From NCBI GenBank assembly GCA_905233365.1, contig CAJODT010000011.1, forward strand, positions 1-36,678: a stretch of 36,678 nt of DNA, written 5' to 3'. The notes under the pieces are model-generated. The model saw nothing but the letters and a program-made list of their open reading frames with translations, did no database searches and was not told where the DNA came from. This document shows, in pieces, positions 9,031 through 17,450 of this stretch (the first letter of the stretch is position 1; the number at the start of each line of letters is the position of its first letter). Made by a program: the position numbers and the translations under genes. This DNA is from an uncultured Succiniclasticum sp. (lineage in GTDB: Bacteria > Bacillota > Negativicutes > Acidaminococcales > Acidaminococcaceae).

Positions 9031-9206
9031 CGAACGGGAAAAGGCTGCGCAAAACCGTACACGTTTGCTATTCCATGGACTTATCCTCCTACGGCTTCGA
9101 AACTCGGAGCTTTGCTCCTCAGACAGTCTCGCCGTAACGGCGGATTTCGTCTCATGGAATGTCGCAAACATTCCCGATGTTTTGCTTATGCCTTTTCCTG
9201 TTCGCA
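9031..9206. repeat. 176-bp imperfect palindrome (second repeat type)
   Basis: The outer arms CGAACGGGAAAAGGC and GCCTTTTCCTGTTCG pair almost completely. An inner arm GTTTGCTATTCCATG pairs with CATGGAATGTCGCAAAC apart from two extra bases. The centre holds TACGGC/GCCGTA and the small hairpin GGAGC-TTT-GCTCC. No protein is supported in it. It fills most of the gap between rlmH and the nucleoside hydrolase gene. Its sequence is unrelated to the 165-bp element, though the layout is similar, and no second copy is seen in the window. Confidence 0.7.
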
Positions 9207-9358
9207 TTTTTTTATGCACAATCCCGGTTTTTCGTGTATAATACATGTAGTACAGATATATTGAGCATCTGATAACTCGTAAGAAAAGGATGTATGAACA
9301 ATTTGTGTATCCGGGACCGGAAACACGGAAGCGTTCATTTTCCGGAGGGAGGCTTTGT

Positions 9359-10474
9359 ATGAAAAACTGGAGAAAACTGGCTCAGGCTGCCTGCGCAGTA
9401 GCATTGATCGGTTCCACGGCAACCGCTTTTGCGGCGGCTAAAGCGCCTGTGGCAAAGGCGCCGGGAAAAATTCCGGTAATTTTGGACACGGATATGGTAG
9501 ATTTGTTTGATGACGGCGTGGCCATGCTCATTTTGGCTACCTCTCCCAAAGTGGACTTGAAAGGAATAACGATTGTCATCGGTAACAGCTGGGTAGAAGA
9601 AGGTGTTGCCAGCGCGATCCGCCACCTGGAAGGCATTGGCCGGACAGACATCCCGGTTATGGCCGGCAATAACAAACCGACCCGCCCTGGCCGCATAGAG
9701 AATATTCAGGCAGAGAAAAAACGTTGGGGCCGCGGGCACGATTCCCATTTGGGAGCGGCTGGTCATCCCCAGCCTGTTTCCTGGCAGGAAACATATCGGG
9801 AATGGTATAAGGCAGAGCCTACCATTGGACCTAAAGGGGAAGACGCCAGCGATTTTATCATCCGCACTATAAAAGAGAATCCTCATAAAGTTGTCGTTGT
9901 TGGCATCGGCACCGGCGGCAATATTGCCAAAGCGCTGGAAAAAGACCCGTCCATTGCGCCGCTGGCGAAGGAAATCGTATATATGGCAGGCGCTTTCCTG
10001 CATGCGGGTAATGTTATGCCTACGGCGGAATTTAACGTATGGCTGGACCCTGAAGCCGCGAAAAAAGAATACAGGGGAGCCTGGCCGAAACAGACATTCT
10101 TCCCGCTGGATGTATGCGAAAACCAAAGAATAAATTATAAAGATTTCCTCCAGCTGGAAAAACGGGTGAAGAATCCGGTATTTAAAGATATGTGGGAGCG
10201 TCATTACCAGACCCCGCTGTTCCGGAATGATCCTAAATTCGAAAACTATATCTGGGATGTACTGGCTGCAGCGTATGTGATTGATCCTTCTATTATTACC
10301 AAAGAAGTATTTATGCCGGTTGACGTAAATGATACCTATTCCCTGTCTTATGGCGAAACACTGGCCTTTGCAGGGCCGGGACCCGAAGGATCCCAGAAAG
10401 CCCACATTGTGCAAGAGGTTGACCGTAAGAAAATCTGGCATATGTTATTCGAGACGTTTGATAAATTGAAATAG
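9359..10474 (+). CDS. Exported inosine-uridine-type nucleoside hydrolase
   Basis: The ORF track begins at 9290, but the ATG at 9359 follows GGAGGGAGG and starts a clean signal peptide (MKNWRKLAQAACAVALIGST, cleavage near TAFAA-AK). The mature protein of about 345 residues shows the Ca2+-binding motif VILDTDMVDLFDDGVAM near its start, GIGTGGNIAKALEK in mid-protein and the later AEFNVWLDPEAA motif, all typical of nucleoside hydrolases. These enzymes cleave nucleosides to base and ribose. An exported form suggests scavenging outside the cytoplasm. The DTDPGxDD loop is altered to DTDMVDLFDD, so substrate preference cannot be assigned. An FNT-type channel follows. Confidence 0.87.
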   Translation: MKNWRKLAQAACAVALIGSTATAFAAAKAPVAKAPGKIPVILDTDMVDLFDDGVAMLILATSPKVDLKGITIVIGNSWVEEGVASAIRHLEGIGRTDIPVMAGNNKPTRPGRIENIQAEKKRWGRGHDSHLGAAGHPQPVSWQETYREWYKAEPTIGPKGEDASDFIIRTIKENPHKVVVVGIGTGGNIAKALEKDPSIAPLAKEIVYMAGAFLHAGNVMPTAEFNVWLDPEAAKKEYRGAWPKQTFFPLDVCENQRINYKDFLQLEKRVKNPVFKDMWERHYQTPLFRNDPKFENYIWDVLAAAYVIDPSIITKEVFMPVDVNDTYSLSYGETLAFAGPGPEGSQKAHIVQEVDRKKIWHMLFETFDKLK

Positions 10475-10516
10475 TTGCTGTCATTACTGTTTGTGCCGCC
10501 AGCCAAAGGCGGCGGA

Positions 10517-11341
10517 ATGGATATTGCTATGAATCTCTTTACCCCTGCTGAATTTACGGAGAATTATGCCCAGGCCGGCGTGAAAAAGGCTTCCTTGCCG
10601 GTTTCCAAAATGTTTTTATTGGGAATCCTTGCCGGCTTTCTCATTGCCATGGGCGGAGCCACGGCAAGTACGGCCTCCCATGCCATTCCGAATGCGGGAC
10701 TGGCAAAGATGGTCAGCGGTCTGTTGTTCCCCTTTGGTCTGGGAATGGTGATTCTTACCGGGGCAGAACTTTTTACCGGCAATGTGCTGATCAATATATC
10801 CGTGTTTGAAGGAAAAACAGGCTTTGCCTCCATGCTGCGTAACTGGTTCTGGGTGTACATCGGTAATTTCTGCGGCGCTCTGCTGGTGGCAGCGGGGATG
10901 GCTTTTTTAGGCTGTATGAATTTAAGTGGCGGCGCTTTTGCGGTGTCGTCCATGAAAGTGGCGATTGCCAAAAGTTCTTTGCAATTTATGACAGCGGTGG
11001 GGCTGGGCTTCTTCTGTAACGTGCTGGTAACCATCGGCGTACTGATCAGTCTGGGGGCCAAGGATACCATCGGACGTTTTATCGGGGCCTACATGCCGGT
11101 AGCGTTCTTTGTCATCTGCGGTTTTGAGCACAGCATTGCCAACATGTATTATGTTCCTGCAGGTATTTTCGCTGCTGCAAATCCTGCGTACCAGGCGCTG
11201 GCGGCGAAAGCCGGGGTAAATCTGGCTAACCTGGGCTGGGGCAGTTTCTTAATGGGCAACCTTCTGCCTGTAACCATAGGTAATATTTTGGGTGGGCTGG
11301 CAGTCAGCTTCATCTTCTGGTACTGCTACGGCAAAAAATAA
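10517..11341 (+). CDS. Formate/nitrite transporter (FNT) family channel
   Basis: The track start at 10475 is a TTG without a ribosome site. The ATG at 10517 (MDIAMNLF) or 10529, after AAAGGCGGCGG, is more likely. The product of about 274 residues has six hydrophobic segments. The FNT-like motifs are GVKKASLPVSKMFLLGILAG, TGAELFTGNVLINISV, GFFCNVLVTIGVLIS and GFEHSIANMYYVPAG, including the conserved pore histidine in FEHS. These pentameric channels pass formate, nitrite, hydrosulfide or lactate. Which one is carried here is not evident. The gene follows the nucleoside hydrolase gene by about 40 bases and is probably co-transcribed. Confidence 0.9.
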   Translation: MDIAMNLFTPAEFTENYAQAGVKKASLPVSKMFLLGILAGFLIAMGGATASTASHAIPNAGLAKMVSGLLFPFGLGMVILTGAELFTGNVLINISVFEGKTGFASMLRNWFWVYIGNFCGALLVAAGMAFLGCMNLSGGAFAVSSMKVAIAKSSLQFMTAVGLGFFCNVLVTIGVLISLGAKDTIGRFIGAYMPVAFFVICGFEHSIANMYYVPAGIFAAANPAYQALAAKAGVNLANLGWGSFLMGNLLPVTIGNILGGLAVSFIFWYCYGKK

Positions 11342-11368
11342 AGAAAACCTGAGAATTAACTTCCTTGC

Positions 11369-11400
11369 AACCTGCTTGTAATACAGCAGGTTTCTTTTTT
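11369..11400 (+). terminator. Intrinsic terminator after FNT gene
   Basis: The stem AACCTGCT / AGCAGGTT is followed by TCTTTTTT. Confidence 0.85.
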
Positions 11401-11463
11401 ATGGTGGTAACGCCGCCGGATAAATAGCTAATATAAAGCGGCCTTCAATTTATCTTTTATCTC

Positions 11464-11492
11464 TTTACAAATTTAGCAGGATAAAGTATAAT
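11464..11492 (+). promoter_or_regulatory. Sigma-70-type promoter for ABC binding protein
   Basis: TTTACA, a 17-base spacer and TATAAT lie about 37 bases upstream of the GTG start. Confidence 0.75.
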
Positions 11493-11528
11493 TAACATAC
11501 CAAAAACAAAAGGAAGGGGTTTTCCATC

Positions 11529-12308
11529 GTGAAAAAGATTTGTCTGGTATTATTTTCTATAATGATGATGCTTATGCTTGTTGGCTGCGGCAGCAGCGGC
11601 CCGAAAAAAATGGTCATCGGTCTGGACGATAATTTCGCTCCTATGGGTTTCCGTAACGAAAAGAATGAAATCGTCGGCTTCGACATCGATCTGGCAAGGG
11701 AAGCCTGCAAACGCGCAGGCATGGAAGTTACCTTCAAGCCCATTGACTGGAGCGCCAAGGAAGCTGAACTGAACGGCAAACGTATCGATGCCATCTGGAA
11801 CTGCTTCACCATCAATCCGGAACGTGAAAAAGTAATCCAGTTCTCCAAACCGTACATCAACAACTGCCAGGTTGTAGCTGTACCGGCAGCGTCCAAAATT
11901 GAAACCCTGGCCGACCTGAAGGGCAAAGCCGTAGGCGTTCAGGACGACTCCACCGGCAGCTATCTGCTGGACGGCAAATTTGCCGATCTGCGTAAAGGTC
12001 TGAAGGACTACAAAAAATATCCTGACTTTGCGGCAGCATTCCTGGACATTGACTCCGGCCGTCTGGATGCGCTGGTAGTTGATGAGATCCTGGTTCGTTA
12101 CTACATGAAAAAGGCTCCCGGAAAATACAAAGTGCTGAAGGAAGATCTGGGCAAAGAAGTTGTCGGCGTTGGTTTCCGCAAAGACGACAAGGAATTTGCG
12201 ACTCGCATCGACAAGATTCTGGATGAAATGAAGAAAGACGGTACCTGCAAGAAGATCTCCATGCAGTGGTTCGGCACGGACATCACCCGCTACGACGACA
12301 AGAAATAA
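11529..12308 (+). CDS. Amino-acid ABC transporter substrate-binding lipoprotein
   Basis: A GTG start follows AAGGAAGGGG. The 259-residue protein has an SPII signal (LMLVGC lipobox, Cys at about 20) and a family 3 bacterial solute-binding domain: MVIGLDDNFAPMGFRNEKNE, GFDIDLAREACKRAG and the later GKAVGVQDDSTGSYLL hinge region. Such lipoproteins capture polar or charged amino acids outside the membrane and deliver them to the permease. The permease and ATPase genes follow after a 216-base gap holding a hairpin, an arrangement that allows excess binding protein. The ligand cannot be read from the sequence. Confidence 0.92.
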   Translation: MKKICLVLFSIMMMLMLVGCGSSGPKKMVIGLDDNFAPMGFRNEKNEIVGFDIDLAREACKRAGMEVTFKPIDWSAKEAELNGKRIDAIWNCFTINPEREKVIQFSKPYINNCQVVAVPAASKIETLADLKGKAVGVQDDSTGSYLLDGKFADLRKGLKDYKKYPDFAAAFLDIDSGRLDALVVDEILVRYYMKKAPGKYKVLKEDLGKEVVGVGFRKDDKEFATRIDKILDEMKKDGTCKKISMQWFGTDITRYDDKK

Positions 12309-12410
12309 TCCGTCGGCGGCAGGCTGGCCAGCGCGGTATGTATTGCAGCTGCGCATAGGGTATACATGAAAAAGGACAGCCGGTAAAATTATTTTACTTT
12401 TGATTACAGC

Positions 12411-12439
12411 AAGGCCGATGGTTTGTACCACCGGCCTTT
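12411..12439 (+). terminator. Attenuating hairpin between binding protein and permease
   Basis: AAGGCCGATGGT pairs with ACCACCGGCCTT with one mismatch and a 4-base loop. The T-run after it is weak, so it is probably a partial terminator or an mRNA-stabilising stem within the operon. Confidence 0.55.
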
Positions 12440-12460
12440 GCGTGTATTTTGGAGCTGCTG

Positions 12461-12511
12461 GTTTATCAGTCTGCAGTCGTACAGACTTACTGAATCAGCG
12501 TTTCCGTAACT
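12461..12511. repeat. Remnant of 165-bp hairpin element
   Basis: GAATCAGCGTTTCCGTAA near the right side resembles the right terminus of the repeat family (TTAATCAGCGTCTCCTTAA). TTTATCAGTCTGCAGTCG on the left loosely resembles its left part. The rest of the element is missing. It ends just before the permease ATG. Confidence 0.4.
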
Positions 12512-12524
12512 GACGGAGCATTTT

Positions 12525-13175
12525 ATGGACTATATCATTTCAATTATTCCCCAGATGCTGTTGGGGACCGTAGATACTTTACGGCTTTTCTTTATTACGA
12601 TTGTGCTGGCGATCCCGTTGGGCATTCTCCTTGCGTTCTGCAGGATATCGCCTTTTAAAATTTTGCGCGACGTTGTTGCGGCGTATGTGTATGTGCTGCG
12701 GGGTACACCCCTTATGCTGCAGCTGCTGTTCGTTTACTTCGGCCTGCCCTTCATCCCCGTGATCGGCGTCCGCCTGGACGATTTCCCGGCAGCGGTGTTG
12801 GCCTTTGTGCTGAATTACGGAGCCTATTTCTGCGAAATTTTCCGTGCCGGTCTGCAGGCAATTCCCAAAGGACAGTTTGAAGCAGCCAAAACACTGGGTA
12901 TGAACTATACGCAGACAATGCGGCGTATCATCCTGCCTCAGGTATTTAAAATTATCCTGCCGCCGGTGAGCAACGAAACCATCACGCTGGTGAAGGACAC
13001 CTCGTTGATTTACGTGCTGGCCATGAACGATCTGCTGCGTACCACCCGCAACCTGGTACAGCGGGACTTTAACATCATGCCTTTCGTGGTTGCCGCGGTG
13101 TTTTATCTGGTGATGACGCTGATCCTTACTTACGGATTTAATAAACTGGAAAAACATTTTGCAAGGTGGGACTGA
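12525..13175 (+). CDS. Amino-acid ABC transporter permease
   Basis: This 216-residue protein has about five membrane helices. The polar amino-acid permease (HisM/GlnP type) pattern is seen in MLLGTVDTLRLFFITIVLAI, VYVLRGTPLMLQLLFVYFG and the EAA loop GQFEAAKTLGMNYTQTMRRI followed by ILPQVFKIILPP. The EAA loop contacts the ATPase. It is the membrane channel of the system whose binding protein lies upstream and whose ATPase starts six bases downstream. TGACGGAG precedes the ATG. Confidence 0.94.
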   Translation: MDYIISIIPQMLLGTVDTLRLFFITIVLAIPLGILLAFCRISPFKILRDVVAAYVYVLRGTPLMLQLLFVYFGLPFIPVIGVRLDDFPAAVLAFVLNYGAYFCEIFRAGLQAIPKGQFEAAKTLGMNYTQTMRRIILPQVFKIILPPVSNETITLVKDTSLIYVLAMNDLLRTTRNLVQRDFNIMPFVVAAVFYLVMTLILTYGFNKLEKHFARWD

Positions 13176-13181
13176 TACATT

Positions 13182-13937
13182 ATGCGTAAGATAGAAGCAA
13201 AGAACATTTGCAAAAAATTTGATGATCTGGAAGTATTGAAAAGCATAGACATGACCGTGGATGAGGGGGAAGTCGTTGCGATCATCGGACCCTCCGGCGG
13301 CGGTAAAAGTACCTTTCTCCGCTGCCTGAACAAACTGGAGACGATTAACGGGGGAACGATCCTGGTCGACGGCGAGACGATGGTCAGTACTGACGAGAAG
13401 GGAAACGTGCGTTATGCGGATAATTCGACCCAGCTCGCCTGCAGGATGGGGATGGTGTTTCAGCAGTTCAACCTGTTCCCGCATATGACAGTGCTGGAAA
13501 ACCTCATGGAAGCGCCGGTGCATGTGCAGAAACGTAACCCGGCGGAGGTTCAGAAGGAAGCGGAAGCCCTGTTGGAGAAAGTCGGTCTTTTGGACAAGCG
13601 GGATCAGTATCCGCTGCGTCTTTCCGGCGGGCAGCAGCAGCGCGTGGCCATTGCCCGGGCGCTCTGCATGAACCCGGACATAATGCTGTTCGACGAGCCT
13701 ACTTCTTCTCTTGACCCGGAACTGACCGGTGAAGTGCTGAAGACTATGCGCAACCTGGCGGAAGACCATATGACCATGGTGGTGGTTACCCACGAAATGG
13801 GCTTCGCCCGGGAAGTGGCAACTAAAGTTTTGTTTATGGCGGACGGGTACATACAGGAGCAGGGAACGCCGGAAGAAATCTTTGAGCATCCGAAGAATGA
13901 GCGGCTGCAGAGTTTTCTGAAGAGCATCTTAAAATGA
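13182..13937 (+). CDS. Amino-acid ABC transporter ATP-binding protein
   Basis: This 251-residue ATPase has all expected motifs: Walker [10 protein letters not shown] (about residues 38-46), a Q-loop in [13 protein letters not shown], the signature [15 protein letters not shown], Walker [15 protein letters not shown] and the switch histidine in [10 protein letters not shown]. It belongs to the GlnQ/HisP-type polar amino-acid ATPases and powers import through the adjacent permease. About 25 residues ([20 protein letters not shown]) sit between Walker A and the Q-loop. This insertion is typical of the sub-group and not a defect. Confidence 0.95.
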   Translation: MRKIEAKNICKKFDDLEVLKSIDMTVDEGEVVAIIGPSGGGKSTFLRCLNKLETINGGTILVDGETMVSTDEKGNVRYADNSTQLACRMGMVFQQFNLFPHMTVLENLMEAPVHVQKRNPAEVQKEAEALLEKVGLLDKRDQYPLRLSGGQQQRVAIARALCMNPDIMLFDEPTSSLDPELTGEVLKTMRNLAEDHMTMVVVTHEMGFAREVATKVLFMADGYIQEQGTPEEIFEHPKNERLQSFLKSILK

Positions 13938-14012
13938 AATGCCTGTGAGTTCCCGAATCCAAATAGATTGATAAAAAAAGAATTATTCTGTAGTAATTCG
14001 GGAGGTTTCCTG

Positions 14013-14840
14013 ATGAACGAACTGGAAAACAAACGTAAAAAGCTGGAAAAGATTTTAGAAGAGATGGGTAATGTAGCCGTTGCCTTCAGCGGCGGTGTGG
14101 ATTCGGCACTGCTGCTGGCCGTGGCGGCGCGGCTGTATCATGTGAAACTGATGGCAGTGACCGCTACGTCAATAAGCTACGCAGAACATGAAAAAAACGA
14201 TGCACAGCGTTTTGCCCAGCGCATGGGTGTGAAGCACCGTTATCTGGAGTTTGACCAGATGAGTATCTCTGAATTTGTGGCCAACGGGCCGGAACGCTGC
14301 TATTATTGCAAAAAAGCTATCTTCAGTGCGATCCGGACCTTTGCGGAGGAGGAAGGCTTCACCAATGTAGTTGATGGAAGCAATGCGGACGATTTACAAA
14401 CATACCGGCCGGGTACGAAAGCGATGACTGAATTGGGCATCCGCAGTCCCTTGCAGGAAGCCGGTCTGACCAAGGCGGAGATTCGCAAACTAAGCCGGGA
14501 GATGGGCCTGTTCACGGCGTCAAAACCGTCTTATTCCTGCCTGGCTTCCCGCATCCAATACGGTGAACCCATAACGCCGGAAAAGCTGGCCAGGGTCGAG
14601 CAGGCGGAAGATTTTCTGGCGAATCTGGGCTTTACCCATATCCGGGTGCGCAGTTACGGCACACTGGCCCGTATAGAAGTGGAGCCGTCCCAGGTCACTT
14701 TGATGGCACAGGTAAACACCCGCAATAAAATCATCGCGAAGCTTACAGAACTGGGCTACAATTATGTTACCTTGGATCTGGCAGGCTTCCGCAGCGGTAG
14801 CATGGATATGGGGATTGCAAAAAATCAACGAAACTGTTGA
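14013..14840 (+). CDS. larE: ATP-dependent sacrificial sulfur transferase LarE
   Basis: The ORF track opens at 13968, but the ATG at 14013 follows GGGAGG and gives MNELENKRKKLEKIL. The 275-residue PP-loop protein shows VAFSGGVDSALLLAVA (ATP pyrophosphatase loop), the PERCYYCKKAIF segment with the CxxC, DGSNADDLQTYRPGTKA and KPSYSCLASRIQYGE. LarE adenylates and then sulfurates the biosynthetic precursor of the nickel-pincer nucleotide cofactor, donating its own cysteine sulfur in well-studied members. The Cys in SCLASR corresponds to the family position. No larB, larC or larA is adjacent, so its partner enzymes must lie elsewhere or its role differs. Confidence 0.9.
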   Translation: MNELENKRKKLEKILEEMGNVAVAFSGGVDSALLLAVAARLYHVKLMAVTATSISYAEHEKNDAQRFAQRMGVKHRYLEFDQMSISEFVANGPERCYYCKKAIFSAIRTFAEEEGFTNVVDGSNADDLQTYRPGTKAMTELGIRSPLQEAGLTKAEIRKLSREMGLFTASKPSYSCLASRIQYGEPITPEKLARVEQAEDFLANLGFTHIRVRSYGTLARIEVEPSQVTLMAQVNTRNKIIAKLTELGYNYVTLDLAGFRSGSMDMGIAKNQRNC

Positions 14841-14856
14841 AGCAACGCAAATAAAA

Positions 14857-14893
14857 AACTCCGCTACCTTTAACGGGTAACGGAGTTATTTTT
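14857..14893. terminator. Terminator between larE and the tRNA pair
   Basis: AACTCCG/CGGAGTT, then a mismatch, then TACC/GGTA form the stem. T-rich sequence follows on the plus strand and an A-run precedes on the left, so it can act on both strands. Confidence 0.75.
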
Positions 14894-14896
14894 ATT

Positions 14897-14971
14897 TGGC
14901 AGCGCCAATGGGAATTGAACCCATGATTTCGCCTTGAGAGGGCGACGTCTTGACCTCTTGACCATGGCGCC
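14897..14971 (-). tRNA. tRNA-Glu (CTC)
   Basis: Read on the minus strand it begins GGCGCCATGGTCAAGAGG and ends with an encoded CCA. The anticodon loop CTCTCAA carries CTC between paired CGCC and GGCG arms, and the T-arm has GGGTTCAATTCCC. It is second in a two-tRNA unit. Confidence 0.9.
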
Positions 14972-15060
14972 AAATGATTGCGTAACTATTATACTACAAA
15001 TTTACCAAAAGTGAAAAGCCTGTCTGCAAAAAATTTATCTATCTTTTATAGATAAAAAAA

Positions 15061-15134
15061 TGGCTCCGGGACTAGGGCTCGAACCCAGACAAGAAGATCC
15101 AGAATCTCCTGTGCTACCATTACACCATCCCGGA
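15061..15134 (-). tRNA. tRNA-Gln (CTG)
   Basis: Minus strand: TCCGGGA pairs with TCCCGGA and is followed by GCCA. The anticodon loop TTCTGGA gives CTG. The T-arm GGGTTCGAGCCC is intact. The U1-A72 end pair is typical of tRNA-Gln. Confidence 0.92.
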
Positions 15135-15177
15135 GTGAGTACTCACTAATAATAGCGCAATAGTTTAAAAATGTCAA
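15134..15177 (-). promoter_or_regulatory. Consensus promoter for the tRNA-Gln/Glu unit
   Basis: On the minus strand TTGACA (15172-15177), a 17-base spacer and TATTAT (15149-15154) precede tRNA-Gln. A perfect 14-base palindrome AGTGAGTACTCACT lies between the -10 and the tRNA 5' end. Confidence 0.85.
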
Positions 15178-15299
15178 TAGTTTTTTGTAAGTTATAAAAA
15201 AAGTATTTTTCTTTTGTTTTTGTATTGGTTGCGATAAAAAGTTTTATATTCGTTTAGAAGATTGCGTACTGTGAAACTGCCTGCGAACAACTCTTCCCA

Positions 15300-17438
15300 T
15301 TACCGCACAGCCAGCATTACAATCGTTTCGTTATCCGGAACATCGGCCAGTTCGATATCCAGTACGGCAAAAACCTGCTCGCGGCTGGCAAGTCCGGAAA
15401 GATCCAGCTGCTTTTCACCGTAAAAAGCGAACAAGCCCGGTAACTGACCGCCTGTCGTACCAAACTCTGTGGTGTCTTCCAGCAACAGCTGGAGGTTTCC
15501 CCGTAAGTTTTCTTTGGAAGTGACCACGGCTCCCAGCCCTTCCCGCTGGAGGCAAACGACTCCGTTGCGGTCCAGCACACGAACCTTGTGTTTTTGTGCG
15601 GAGAAAAGGCCGAATGCTTTTTCTGTGTACGGTCCGTCAAAAATGTGCCACTTACCTGTCGCTGCCGCTTCCGTCACGTCCTCTTCCAGCATGCCCATAG
15701 ACTGGGCGGCGATGGAACGCAACTCAGGTGCTTCCAATGCTTTGGTGGCGCTTTCATTTTTGCGGAGTTCCGAAGCACCCAGCGCCACAGCCCGCAAGAT
15801 GTTGGTCTTTTTATCGATTTCAATGGAAATTTCCACTGTGGCTTCCTTGGCACCGGCCCGCAAAACCTGTTCCATGGCATCGTGACGGATGGAACGGATG
15901 TCGTGTTCGGTGGGATTGACAACGGTTCGCTCCACTACCTCCCGCACCATGGCCATGGCTACACCGATGGTAGATATGATGGGTGCATTTTTCACAATTT
16001 TCCAGCGCAGGTTCATGACCTTGCCCAGATACGGAACGATTACCCCGGCGCTGCCGCCGCCTCCTGCCAGGCAGAGGATGGCCGGGGACAGTTCGTATTC
16101 TTTTATGAGACTGCTGACAAGTTTCCCGATTTTTTTGGCTGCCAGCTCCATCGCTTTAACCGCCGCTTCTTCCGCAGTGCAGCCAATGGCATTCCCCAGC
16201 GGCTGCCAGGCAATGCGGGCGCTTTCTCTGTCGCCTTCCGCATAGTCCCCTGCCGGAACACTGCCTGTTAAATTGGCAGCGCCGGCCAGCGTCAGGGAGA
16301 CCTGTTTTCCGTCTGCACCTTCCACGATTGCGTAAGCCTTATCATCGTCGGCACAGGGCGCGACTAATTTCAGCTTTGGCTGATCCAGCCTGTCAGAAAA
16401 TACTTCATAAGTCAGGCCGGCGATATGTGCGCTGCGGGGGCCAACGTCTGTAATCTTTCCGTTCTCTACCCGGATCATGCTGCCGCCTGCTACACCCAGC
16501 GTGCGGACATCCAGGGAGGAAAGGTAGGTTTTATGGCCGCCCACTTCACCGTAGCGTACCATGACCCGTCCGTTTTTGACCACAGAAATATCCGTAGAGG
16601 TTCCTCCGGCTTCCAGAAAGATACCATCTGAAAGCTTTTCATACATCAAAACGCCTGCCACCCCGGCAGCCAGTCCCGACAGCATGGTCAGGATCGGGCG
16701 GCGCCGTACCTCGTCCACGGTCATCACGCCGCCGTCGCAGCGCATGATCATCAGGGACGCAGGTATGCCGGAGCGTTTCACACAGGCTTCAGTCATGTCA
16801 GCCGTTTCCATCATTTTGGGAATCAGGCTGCCGTTGATGACGGCAGTGCGGGTCCGCACCCGGAGCCCGTAGAGTTTTGATACTTCATGACCACCCGTTG
16901 CGTACAGACCTTTTTGGCGTGCCAGTTCCATGACAAACTGCTCGTTTGTCGGGTCGTCTACACTGAAAGGCTCGGTCGCCACAATAACTTCCGCGCCGGC
17001 TTCTTTCAGTCCTTCAATCTTTGCTTCGATTTCCTGCTGTGCTGCTTCTGCATCTCCCGTTTCCACAAAAGCATGAAAGGTTTTCAGTTCCTTGCCTTTA
17101 GCCAGGGGAATGTTTCCGGTATTGCTGATCGTTTTGGCCCGTCCTCCTTCGAATCCGCTGCCCATGGCAAGGATACCGGAAACTGCCACATCGCCTTCCA
17201 GTAACGCGTTGGTGGCCTGGGTCGTCCCGTGAGCGATAAAAACTACTTCTTCCGGTGCAATGTGGTTGCTGTGCAGGATGTTCTGCAATACTGTGATGAT
17301 ACCTTCCGCCACGCCTTCTTCGGATGAATGGGTGGTAGGGAGTTTTTCCCGGGCGACGATCTCGCCGGTCTCGTTGTCGATTGCTACGGCATCGGTGAAG
17401 GTTCCGCCTACATCAATACCAATCCGTATCCGTCTCAT
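15300..17438 (-). CDS. Hydantoinase/oxoprolinase family subunit A
   Basis: This 712-residue protein begins MRRIRIGIDVGGTFTDAVAI, the phosphate-1 loop of the ASKHA-fold hydantoinase/oxoprolinase A subunit. IAHGTTQATNALLEG follows near residue 70, then FLEAGGTSTDISVVKNGR (phosphate 2, about 270-290) and CLAGGGGSAGVIVPYLGKVM (about 455-475). The family performs ATP-dependent ring opening of hydantoins or 5-oxoproline, or acetone carboxylation. The C-terminal 170 residues are less typical. AAAGGAGG precedes the ATG. The gene follows a transporter gene by 12 bases. No hydantoinase B subunit gene is present beside it, so the substrate is open. Confidence 0.85.
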   Translation of the reverse strand: MRRIRIGIDVGGTFTDAVAIDNETGEIVAREKLPTTHSSEEGVAEGIITVLQNILHSNHIAPEEVVFIAHGTTQATNALLEGDVAVSGILAMGSGFEGGRAKTISNTGNIPLAKGKELKTFHAFVETGDAEAAQQEIEAKIEGLKEAGAEVIVATEPFSVDDPTNEQFVMELARQKGLYATGGHEVSKLYGLRVRTRTAVINGSLIPKMMETADMTEACVKRSGIPASLMIMRCDGGVMTVDEVRRRPILTMLSGLAAGVAGVLMYEKLSDGIFLEAGGTSTDISVVKNGRVMVRYGEVGGHKTYLSSLDVRTLGVAGGSMIRVENGKITDVGPRSAHIAGLTYEVFSDRLDQPKLKLVAPCADDDKAYAIVEGADGKQVSLTLAGAANLTGSVPAGDYAEGDRESARIAWQPLGNAIGCTAEEAAVKAMELAAKKIGKLVSSLIKEYELSPAILCLAGGGGSAGVIVPYLGKVMNLRWKIVKNAPIISTIGVAMAMVREVVERTVVNPTEHDIRSIRHDAMEQVLRAGAKEATVEISIEIDKKTNILRAVALGASELRKNESATKALEAPELRSIAAQSMGMLEEDVTEAAATGKWHIFDGPYTEKAFGLFSAQKHKVRVLDRNGVVCLQREGLGAVVTSKENLRGNLQLLLEDTTEFGTTGGQLPGLFAFYGEKQLDLSGLASREQVFAVLDIELADVPDNETIVMLAVR

Positions 17439-17450
17439 GGCAGGCCTCCT

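Noticed and set aside
12579-13889. 436-residue minus-strand ORF opposite the ABC permease and ATPase genes
   Set aside because: His/Gln-rich, low-complexity composition typical of an antisense shadow of well-supported genes.
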